Shown: piece by piece, positions 1-7,718 of the stretch
How the letters are laid out: every line of letters begins with the position of its first letter
How positions within the stretch are numbered: position 1 is the first letter of the stretch
DNA from: Blastococcus sp.
GTDB lineage: Bacteria > Actinomycetota > Actinomycetes > Mycobacteriales > Geodermatophilaceae
Reading direction: 5' to 3'
DNA: 49,108 nt
Assembly: GCA_025465355.1 (NCBI GenBank)
Contig: JAODNN010000074.1
Span: 1-49,108 of the forward strand
Notes under the pieces: model-generated
Databases searched by the model: none
What the model saw: the letters and a program-made list of their open reading frames with translations, nothing else
What the model was told of the DNA's origin: nothing
Position numbers and translations under genes: made by a program

Positions 1-74
1 ACCCGGAAGCTAAGCCTCTCAGCGCCGATGGTACTGCCCCGGGGACGGGGTGGGAGAGTAGGACACCGCCGGAC
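1..74 (+). rRNA. rrf: 5S ribosomal RNA, 3' part (5' end outside window)
   Basis: The first bases match the 3' two thirds of an actinobacterial 5S rRNA: the segment CCCGGAAGCTAAGC, then GCCGATGGTACTG, a GGGGACGGGGTGGGAGAGTA arm and the closing CGCCGGAC strand. The 5' strand that would pair with the closing arm lies before the window. The exact 3' end is uncertain by a few bases. It marks the end of an rrn operon and is followed at once by a strong terminator. Confidence 0.93.
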
Positions 75-83
75 AACCATTAC

Positions 84-119
84 CGAAGGGGCCCCAGCAT
101 CCGTGCTGGGGCCCCTTCG
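84..119 (+). terminator. rrn operon intrinsic terminator
   Basis: A perfect 16-bp inverted repeat (left arm CGAAGGGGCCCCAGCA) closes on a TCCG tetraloop 10 nt after the 5S rRNA. It has only a short T-poor tail, as is common in high-GC actinobacteria. Being symmetrical, it could also stop transcription arriving from the minus-strand gene pair on its right. Confidence 0.9.
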
Positions 120-173
120 TCATGTTCGTGAACGGAAGAGCGGACTTTCTGTCCAGGAAGTCCGCTCGGGTGA

Positions 174-833
174 TCAGCGGCGTGGTTCCTTGGTCGTGGC
201 GCCGACGTTGTCGGCCAGCCAGGCGTTGAGGGTGCGCAGTTCACGCCAGGCGTCGCGGACGTGGATCAGGGCCTGGCGGTCGTGCAGCCACTCAGCGGGG
301 TCCCACCGGCGGGTGCCGTGCAGCGATTTGTGCTTGAGGAGTTCCAGTCGCGGGTCATCCGCCGCGAAACCGGCCGGCACGCGGGCGAGCCGGTCGCCCT
401 CGATGCTCCAGCCGCTCGCCGCCAGGCGGTCCACCTCCTTCTGCAGGCGCGGCCCCTGAACCGGGTCGGCGACGGCCCGGCGGTATCGGCCGACCTGATC
501 CGACTCCAGCCGCCAGCAACCTCCGGACACCATCAGACCCTCGGCGGACACCTGCACGTACCAGGACCCGGCGCCGGCGCCGTCCGGATGCACGACGGCT
601 CCTTGATGCGTCTTGTAGGGCGTCTTGTCGTGGCTGAAACGGACGTCCCGGTAGGGACGGAAGACCTTGGGCGTGCCGAACTCCGGCGCCACCTCGTCCA
701 GCAGCGCCTGGAGGGGCCCGCGCACGTGCAGGTCGTAGTCGGCCTTGTGCCGCGTCCAGTAGGTCTTGCTGTTGTCGGCCTCGAGGCCTTCGTAGAAGAC
801 CAACCCCTCGTCCGGGAACCCTTCGAAGGTCAC
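174..833 (-). CDS. DUF2461 family protein
   Basis: This is a protein of about 219 residues of the DUF2461 (TIGR02453) family, whose biochemical role is unknown. Visible family features are the opening F-x-G-F-P-x-E-x-L-x-F, the segment NSKTYWTRHK, the FRPYRDVRFSHDK core followed by PYKTHQGA, and WYVQVSAEGLMVSGG. The GTG at 833 is preferred over an upstream ATG at 935 because the family begins right at this point and because the GTG overlaps the stop codon of the upstream GNAT gene in a 4-bp GTGA. This suggests translational coupling in a two-gene operon. It is probably cytoplasmic: there is no signal peptide or membrane segment. Confidence 0.88.
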   Translation of the reverse strand: MTFEGFPDEGLVFYEGLEADNSKTYWTRHKADYDLHVRGPLQALLDEVAPEFGTPKVFRPYRDVRFSHDKTPYKTHQGAVVHPDGAGAGSWYVQVSAEGLMVSGGCWRLESDQVGRYRRAVADPVQGPRLQKEVDRLAASGWSIEGDRLARVPAGFAADDPRLELLKHKSLHGTRRWDPAEWLHDRQALIHVRDAWRELRTLNAWLADNVGATTKEPRR

Positions 834-1426
834 GCTTCGCTCCTCGCGCCGTCGTCCAGAAGTGTGTGCCAGCGGACCTCGCGCAGCGGAGCCGTGCCGG
901 TGTCCAGCGTTCGTGCCCACCCGTCGGGTGCCCACCCCGCCGATTGCAGGAAGCCGGCGGAGACCGCGTCGGGTTCCAGCAGCCAGGTCTGCAGGCGGCC
1001 GGCACCAGCGGCCCGCGCGATGTCGACGACGGCGGCGAGGAGGCGGCTGCCGTGGCCGCGGCGCCCCCAGCGAGGTTCGACGAGGAGTGTGGAGAGCTCC
1101 GTCGTCGGGCCGGCCGGATGCGGGCGCTCCTCACCGGTCAGCTCGGCGGGCCCGAAGGCGACGAAACCCACCGGGGTCTCGCCTTCCCGCGCCACGAGTA
1201 CGCCGTGGCCCGGTGTCGGAGGCGACCCGGCCGCACTCTGCCAGGCGGACGTCGCGGCGTCCTCGTCCCACTCGTCCAGCAGCGCGGCGGGCAGGACCGA
1301 CCGGTACGCCGTCCGCCAGGTGACCAGCTGAATCCGGGCGATCTCGGGAGCGTCCTCCGGCCGGGCCGGCCGAACCGAGGCGTCCGCGGAGCCGGAGAGG
1401 CGGGGGAAGGACGTCTCGGGATCCAC
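830..1426 (-). CDS. GNAT family N-acetyltransferase
   Basis: This encodes about 198 residues with a single GNAT fold that would transfer an acetyl group from acetyl-CoA to an unknown amine. The acetyl-CoA pyrophosphate loop is seen in VEPRWGRRGHGSRLL (R-x-x-G-x-G). Upstream are the helix IARIQLVTWRTAYRSVLP, typical of small-molecule GNATs, and the strand PVGFVAFGP. The start is placed at GTG 1426: a TACGCT hexamer ends 6 nt before it, so the mRNA is probably leaderless. A longer reading from 1612 would overlap the divergent ycaQ gene and lacks this support. It is first gene of an operon with the DUF2461 gene. Substrate unknown. Confidence 0.85.
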   Translation of the reverse strand: MDPETSFPRLSGSADASVRPARPEDAPEIARIQLVTWRTAYRSVLPAALLDEWDEDAATSAWQSAAGSPPTPGHGVLVAREGETPVGFVAFGPAELTGEERPHPAGPTTELSTLLVEPRWGRRGHGSRLLAAVVDIARAAGAGRLQTWLLEPDAVSAGFLQSAGWAPDGWARTLDTGTAPLREVRWHTLLDDGARSEA

Positions 1427-1432
1427 GCGGGG

Positions 1433-1438
1433 AGCGTA
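1433..1438 (-). promoter_or_regulatory. -10 element of GNAT/DUF2461 operon (leaderless type)
   Basis: TACGCT on the minus strand ends 6 nt before GTG 1426, placing the likely transcription start at or next to the start codon. The spacing recurs across the window. Confidence 0.6.
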
Positions 1439-1477
1439 GGCGGCGCCCGGATGGGCAGGCGAAGGCGGATCCGGCGG

Positions 1478-1500
1478 TTGTCGGATCCACCAGGCATGAT
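1478..1500 (+). promoter_or_regulatory. RecA-NDp (PafBC-type) promoter candidate before ycaQ
   Basis: TTGTCGGAT, then exactly 8 nt, then CATGAT, resembles the actinobacterial RecA-independent DNA damage promoter TTGTCRGTG-N8-TANNNT. Seven of nine positions match in the first element and the spacer length is exact. The first -10 base is C instead of T. The -10 ends 8 nt before the ycaQ GTG, so the transcript would be leaderless or nearly so. Confidence 0.55.
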
Positions 1501-1508
1501 CTGCCGGC

Positions 1509-2738
1509 GTGCGCACTTCCCCAGCCCAGCGACTGCCCGCGGGACTGGCCCGGCGGATCGCGCTGGCGGCCCAGGGTTTCGCCGATCCGCGTCCGTCCGG
1601 GCCCGTGGGCACCCGTCAACTGCGCCGAACCATCGACAGGGTGGCGGTCGTGCAGATCGACTCCGTCAACGTGCTGTCGCGCTCGCACTACCTTCCGGCG
1701 TTCAGCCGGCTCGGCGCCTATCCACGGGCGGCGCTCGACGATCTCGCCGGTCGCCGGCACGAGCTGTTCGAGTACTGGGCGCACGAGGCGTCGCTGCTGC
1801 CGGTCCGGCTGCATCCCTTCCTGCGCTGGCGGATGGATGCGGCGGACAAGGAGGCATGGGGCTCGATCACGCGGGTCCAGCGGGAGCGGCCCGAACTCGT
1901 GGCCGAACTGCTGCGGCGCATCCGGGACGACGGGCCGATCAAGTCCAGTCAGCTTCAGGAGGCCCGGCCGAACCGGCCGGGCAGCATGTGGAACTGGCAT
2001 GCCGGCAAGGCCGCCCTCGAGTATCTGTTCTTCACCGGCGTGCTCACCACCCGCGCCCGGACGACGGGCTTCGAGCGCGTCTACGACCTCACCGAACGGG
2101 TCCTGCCTGTGGAGGTGCTGCACGCGCCGACACCGGAGCGGACCGACGCGATGCGCGAACTGGTCCGGGTCGCCGCCCGTGCGCTCGGCGTGTCGACGGA
2201 GAAGGACCTCCGCGACTACTTTCGCCTCGCCCCTGCCGACGCCCGGACGGCCATCGCGGAGCTTGCCGACGCGGGGGAGCTCGTGCCCGTGGACGTAACC
2301 GGCTGGAACCGCCCGGCCTGGCTCGACCCGGCCGCGCGCCGGCCCCGCCGGCTGCGGGCGCGAGCCCTGCTGAGCCCCTTCGACTCCCTCGTCTGGGAGC
2401 GGCCCCGGGTGGAGCGGATCTTCGGTTTCCGCTATCGGCTGGAGATCTACACGCCTGCCGCGAAGCGGGTGCACGGCTACTACGTGCTGCCGTTCCTGCT
2501 CGGCGACCAGCTGGTCGCTCGGGTCGACCTCAAGGCCGACCGGCAGGCGGGCGTGCTGCGGGTGCAGTCGGCGCATGCCGAGGAGGGCGCTGAGCGGACG
2601 CTGGTCGCCGACGCCCTCGCGGACGAGCTGCGGTTGATGGCCGAGTGGCTCGAACTGGACGACGTCGTCGTGGCCGCCGCTGGCGATCTCGCGCCCGAAC
2701 TCAGCCGGGTGGTCCGCGGGCCGGGGCGGGTCGCGTGA
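1509..2738 (+). CDS. ycaQ: YcaQ/AlkX-type DNA glycosylase (winged-helix, crosslink repair)
   Basis: This is a 409-residue protein of the HTH_42/YcaQ family. Characterised relatives (E. coli YcaQ/AlkX, Streptomyces AlkZ) are monofunctional glycosylases that remove bulky N7-alkylguanines and unhook interstrand crosslinks. The family's catalytic Q-x-D motif is visible as Q49-I50-D51 in VAVVQIDSVNV, followed by the conserved SRSHYLPAFSRLG. The QxD form, rather than QxQ, fits the broad-substrate YcaQ branch. Later family blocks are FEYWAHEASLLPV and LLSPFDSLVWERPRVERIFGF. Tandem winged helices are expected but cannot be delimited by eye. The GTG start is set by the DNA-damage-type promoter just upstream. 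It stands alone, divergent from the GNAT operon. Confidence 0.9.
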   Translation: MRTSPAQRLPAGLARRIALAAQGFADPRPSGPVGTRQLRRTIDRVAVVQIDSVNVLSRSHYLPAFSRLGAYPRAALDDLAGRRHELFEYWAHEASLLPVRLHPFLRWRMDAADKEAWGSITRVQRERPELVAELLRRIRDDGPIKSSQLQEARPNRPGSMWNWHAGKAALEYLFFTGVLTTRARTTGFERVYDLTERVLPVEVLHAPTPERTDAMRELVRVAARALGVSTEKDLRDYFRLAPADARTAIAELADAGELVPVDVTGWNRPAWLDPAARRPRRLRARALLSPFDSLVWERPRVERIFGFRYRLEIYTPAAKRVHGYYVLPFLLGDQLVARVDLKADRQAGVLRVQSAHAEEGAERTLVADALADELRLMAEWLELDDVVVAAAGDLAPELSRVVRGPGRVA

Positions 2739-2801
2739 GACGAGAGCTCCGGGCTATGGCGTCACACGTGTCGCCCCGATGGGCCCGGGCGGCCCTCGCC
2801 G

Positions 2802-2807
2802 TAGTCT
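2802..2807 (+). promoter_or_regulatory. -10 element of thyX (leaderless type)
   Basis: TAGTCT ends 6 nt before GTG 2814 and there is no Shine-Dalgarno sequence, so a leaderless thyX mRNA is likely. Confidence 0.6.
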
Positions 2808-2813
2808 CGGGCC

Positions 2814-3566
2814 GTGCCTGAGATCGTGCGGCTCCGTGTGCAGGTCATCGCCCAGACGCAGTTCAACGCTCCGGCGGACGTGCCCTGGGACACCGACGCC
2901 GACGGCGGGCAGGCGCTTGCCGAGTTCGCCGGCCGGGCGTGCTACCAGGCCTGGGACAAGCCCAACCCCGCCACCGCCACCAACGAGGGCTACCTGCGGC
3001 ACATCCTCGAGGTCGGCCACCTGGCGGTCCTCGAGCACGGCACGGTGAGCATGTATGTCTCCGGCATCTCGCGGTCGCTCTCCCAGGAGCTCACCCGGCA
3101 CCGGCACCTCTCCTACAGCCAGCTGTCGCAGCGCTACGCCCCTGAGGACGGCGGCACCGTCGTCGAGCCGGCGGTCATCGCCGAGGACCCAGACCTCCAC
3201 GAGAAGTTTCTCGCCGCGACCGATGCGGCGCTGACCGCCTACCGCGAGCTCCTGGACGGGCTGGAGAAGAAGTTCGCCGACGTTCCCAACGCCACCCTGC
3301 GGCGCAAGCAGGCACGGCAAGCCGCCCGCTCGGTCCTGCCTGCCGCGACGGAGACGCGCATGGTCGTCACCGGCAACTACCGTGCCTGGCGGCACTTCAC
3401 CGCGATGCGGGCGAGCGAGCATGCCGACGTCGAGATCCGTCAGCTGGCCCTCGCCTGCCTGCGGGAGCTGCAGCGAGTGGCCGGCCACGTCTTCCAGGAC
3501 TTCCGGATCAGCTCGCTCCCCGATGGCACCGAGGTCGCGGCCAGCCCGTACGTCAGCGAGGGCTGA
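2814..3566 (+). CDS. thyX: FAD-dependent thymidylate synthase ThyX
   Basis: This makes dTMP from dUMP with methylene-tetrahydrofolate as carbon donor and NADPH/FAD as reductant, yielding tetrahydrofolate rather than dihydrofolate. The diagnostic ThyX motif RHR-x7-S is present at residues 95-105 (R95-H96-R97 to S105, in [14 protein letters not shown]). The length of 250 residues is normal for actinobacteria. Also visible is [13 protein letters not shown], another conserved family block. The GTG start is supported by the -10 element 6 nt upstream. The gene is followed about 90 bp later by an unrelated thymidylate synthase, thyA, so the organism has both routes to dTMP. Confidence 0.97.
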   Translation: MPEIVRLRVQVIAQTQFNAPADVPWDTDADGGQALAEFAGRACYQAWDKPNPATATNEGYLRHILEVGHLAVLEHGTVSMYVSGISRSLSQELTRHRHLSYSQLSQRYAPEDGGTVVEPAVIAEDPDLHEKFLAATDAALTAYRELLDGLEKKFADVPNATLRRKQARQAARSVLPAATETRMVVTGNYRAWRHFTAMRASEHADVEIRQLALACLRELQRVAGHVFQDFRISSLPDGTEVAASPYVSEG

Positions 3567-3639
3567 GCGTCCCACGCGGGAACCGACGGGTCGGTGGTGC
3601 AGCTGGGGTGGGGCGCTGGTCGACGTCGGTGCCCGCCCG

Positions 3640-3645
3640 TACCCT
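3640..3645 (+). promoter_or_regulatory. -10 element of thyA (leaderless type)
   Basis: TACCCT ends 7 nt before GTG 3653 and no ribosome binding site is visible. This implies that thyA-folA has its own promoter, separate from thyX. Confidence 0.5.
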
Positions 3646-3652
3646 CGGGGCC

Positions 3653-5007
<1,355 letters not shown>

Positions 5008-5016
5008 ATTCCTCTC

Positions 5017-5913
5017 ATGACGACCGACCCCGCCCGGCCGTTCGGGCGCGTGCTCACGGCCATGGTCACCCCGCTGACCGAGGACGGAACGGTCGACCTC
5101 GCCGGCGCCCAGGAGTTGGCCGCCCACCTGGTCGACCGGTGTGCACACGACGGCCTGGTGATCAACGGGACGACGGGGGAGTCCCCGACTCTGAGCGACG
5201 CCGAGCAGCGATCGACGCTCGAGGCCGTCCTCGACGCGGTCGGTGACCGCGCCACCGTCGTCGCCGGGGTGGGCACCAACGACACCGCGCACTCCATCGA
5301 GAAGGCCCAGGACGCCGAGCGGCTGGGTGCCCACGGACTGATGGCCGTGACGCCGTACTACAACAAGCCTCCGCAGGCCGGGCTGCTGAAGCACTTCACC
5401 GCCATCGCCGAGAGCACGGACCTGCCGGTGATGCTGTACGACATCCCGCCGCGCACCGTCGTCCCGATCGAGGTGGAGACCCTCGTCCGGCTCGCGGAGC
5501 ACCCGCGGATCGTCGCGGTCAAGGATGCGAAGGGTGACCTCGGCGCGGTCGCCTGGACCCTGGCCCGCACCGACCTCGTGTACTACAGCGGCGAGGACAT
5601 GCTGAACCTCCCGCTCCTGGCGCTGGGCGCGGTGGGCGTCGTCAGCGTCGTCGGCCACCTCGTCGGTCCCCGGCTGGCCGAGCTGGTCGCGGCGGTCGAG
5701 TCGGGTGACCTGGTGAAGGCCCGTGCCATCAACGAGAGCCTGCTGCCCGTCTACACGGGCATCTTCCGCACCCAGGGGGTCATCCTGGTGAAGGCGGCGC
5801 TGCACCTGCTCGGCCTGCCGGCCGGCCCGGTGCGCCCGCCGCTGGTCGACGCCACGCCCGAGCAGGTGGCCCAACTGCGCCGCGACCTCGCCGCGGGAGG
5901 CATCCTGCTGTGA
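5017..5913 (+). CDS. dapA: 4-hydroxy-tetrahydrodipicolinate synthase
   Basis: This condenses pyruvate with aspartate semialdehyde, the first committed step to diaminopimelate and lysine. It has 298 residues, the usual length. The Schiff-base lysine is K169 in VAVKDAKGDL. The active-site threonine loop is NGTTGESPTL and the conserved tyrosine is in TPYYNKPPQ. dapF, a later enzyme of the pathway, lies about 34 kb away in this window. The stop codon overlaps the GTG of rnj (GTGA), so the two are coupled; the dapA-rnj pairing is conserved in actinobacteria including M. tuberculosis. Confidence 0.97.
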   Translation: MTTDPARPFGRVLTAMVTPLTEDGTVDLAGAQELAAHLVDRCAHDGLVINGTTGESPTLSDAEQRSTLEAVLDAVGDRATVVAGVGTNDTAHSIEKAQDAERLGAHGLMAVTPYYNKPPQAGLLKHFTAIAESTDLPVMLYDIPPRTVVPIEVETLVRLAEHPRIVAVKDAKGDLGAVAWTLARTDLVYYSGEDMLNLPLLALGAVGVVSVVGHLVGPRLAELVAAVESGDLVKARAINESLLPVYTGIFRTQGVILVKAALHLLGLPAGPVRPPLVDATPEQVAQLRRDLAAGGILL

Positions 5914-7625
5914 CCGGGCCGTCCGACCGGGCTCAGACAACCCAGCCGCATCTCGATCTCCAGGCGCCCCCGGCGCTGCCGGCCGGTGGCCTGCGGGTGA
6001 TGGCTCTCGGGGGGCTGGGTGAGATCGGCGGCAACATGGCCGTCCTCGAGTTCGACGGCCAGCTGCTCGTCATCGACTGCGGAGTTCTCTTCCCCGAGGC
6101 CGAGCAGCGCGGCATCGACCTGATCCTTCCCGACTTCGGCGTGATCGAGCACCGGCTCGGCGACATCGCCGCCGTCGTCCTCACCCACGGGCACGAGGAC
6201 CACATCGGGGCGATCCCGTACCTGCTGCGGCTGCGCGGCGACATCCCGCTGGTCGGTTCGCGGTTCACCCTCGCCCTGGTGGCCGCGAAGCTGCGCGAGC
6301 ACCGGATCGACCCGACGATGGTGGAGGTCGCCGCGGGCGACGACCACGTCGCAGGCCCGTTCCACTGCGAGTTCATCTCGGTGAGCCACTCGATCCCCGA
6401 TGCGCTCGCCGTGGCGGTGCGCACCCCGGCCGGGGTCCTGGTGCATACCGGCGACTTCAAGATGGACCAGTTGCCGCTGGACGGCGTCCTCACCGACCTC
6501 GGCACGTTTGCCCGGCTGGGCCTCGAGGGCATCGACCTGCTGCTGTCGGACTCGACCAACGCCGAGGTCCCCGGCTTCGTCACCTCGGAGCGGAGCATCG
6601 GCCCGGTGCTGGACGACGTCTTCGGCCGGGCCACGCAGCGGCTGATCGTCTCCAGCTTCGCCAGCCACGTGCATCGCATCCAGCAGGTGCTCGACTGTGC
6701 CGAGCTGCACAAGCGCAAGGTGGCCTTCGTCGGCCGGTCGATGGTCCGCAACATGGGGGTGGCCCGTGACCTCGGGCTGCTCCGGGTGGCGCCCGGCCTG
6801 ATGGTCTCGCTCGACGAGGCGGCGGCGATGCCGCCGGAGCAGGTGGTGCTGATCAGCACCGGCTCGCAGGGAGAGCCGCTGTCCGCGCTCGGGCGGATGG
6901 CGCGCGGCGAGCACCACCAGGTCACCATCGAGGCCGGTGACACCGTCGTCCTCGCCTCGTCGCTGGTGCCGGGCAACGAGACGGCCGTCTACAAGGTGAT
7001 CAACGGCCTGGCCCGGCTCGGCGCGACCGTGGTGCACAAGGAGACCGCGCCGGTGCACGTCTCCGGGCACGCACCGGCCGGTGAGTTGCGCACGCTGCTC
7101 AACGTGGCCAAGCCGCGGTACCTGATGCCGGTGCACGGCGAATGGCGGCACCTGCGGGCGCACGCCGTGCTGGCCGAGGAAACGGGCATGAGCGGCGACC
7201 GCGTGCTCCTCGCGGAGGACGGCGTCGTCATCGACCTGGTCGACGGCAAGGCCTCGATCGTCGGCAGCGTGCCGATCGGCAACGTCTACGTCGACGGGCT
7301 CAACGTCGGCGACGTGGGGGAGGAGTCGCTGCAGGCGCGGCGGATCCTCGGGGACGAGGGATTCGTGGCGCTGACCGTCGTCATCGAGCCCTCGACCCGC
7401 ACGATCGTGCGTCCGGTGCATCTGTCCACCCGCGGCTTCTCCGACGACCCCGCGGCCTTCGACGGTGCGCTGCACCTCGTGGAGGAGAACCTCAAGCGGG
7501 CGCTGGGCGACGACGAGGTGGATCCGCACCGCCTCTCCCAGGTGATCCGCCGGACGGTCGGCAAGTGGGTGTCGGACACCTACCGCCGCCGGCCGATGAT
7601 CATCCCCACCGTTCTCGAGGTCTGA
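5910..7625 (+). CDS. rnj: Ribonuclease J
   Basis: This is a metallo-beta-lactamase/beta-CASP ribonuclease with 5'-to-3' exonuclease and endonuclease activity in rRNA maturation and mRNA decay. It has 571 residues. The zinc-binding HGHEDH motif is at residues 93-98. The strand GGLGEIGGNM opens the lactamase fold, and the beta-CASP and C-terminal blocks follow (LLSDSTNAEVPG, STGSQGEP, VHVSGHAPAGEL, PVHGEWRHL). The GTG at 5910 overlaps the dapA stop. RNase J matters for this genome because many transcripts look leaderless. Confidence 0.96.
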   Translation: MTGPSDRAQTTQPHLDLQAPPALPAGGLRVMALGGLGEIGGNMAVLEFDGQLLVIDCGVLFPEAEQRGIDLILPDFGVIEHRLGDIAAVVLTHGHEDHIGAIPYLLRLRGDIPLVGSRFTLALVAAKLREHRIDPTMVEVAAGDDHVAGPFHCEFISVSHSIPDALAVAVRTPAGVLVHTGDFKMDQLPLDGVLTDLGTFARLGLEGIDLLLSDSTNAEVPGFVTSERSIGPVLDDVFGRATQRLIVSSFASHVHRIQQVLDCAELHKRKVAFVGRSMVRNMGVARDLGLLRVAPGLMVSLDEAAAMPPEQVVLISTGSQGEPLSALGRMARGEHHQVTIEAGDTVVLASSLVPGNETAVYKVINGLARLGATVVHKETAPVHVSGHAPAGELRTLLNVAKPRYLMPVHGEWRHLRAHAVLAEETGMSGDRVLLAEDGVVIDLVDGKASIVGSVPIGNVYVDGLNVGDVGEESLQARRILGDEGFVALTVVIEPSTRTIVRPVHLSTRGFSDDPAAFDGALHLVEENLKRALGDDEVDPHRLSQVIRRTVGKWVSDTYRRRPMIIPTVLEV

Positions 7626-7718
7626 CCCGCATCACGCGGCGGCGGAACGTGTGCCACTCGGCGCGATGCGGCGTTACCGTCGCCGTCAAGCGGCCAGGCA
7701 CGCCGGCAGCACCGGAAC

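Noticed and set aside
866-2593. 575-codon plus-strand frame across the GNAT gene and ycaQ
   Set aside because: The translation is Arg/Gly/Pro/Ala-rich noise and it overlaps two well-supported genes in other frames.
5751-7529. 592-codon frame antisense to rnj
   Set aside because: It is His/Val/Asp-rich without recognisable motifs, and rnj on the plus strand is certain.
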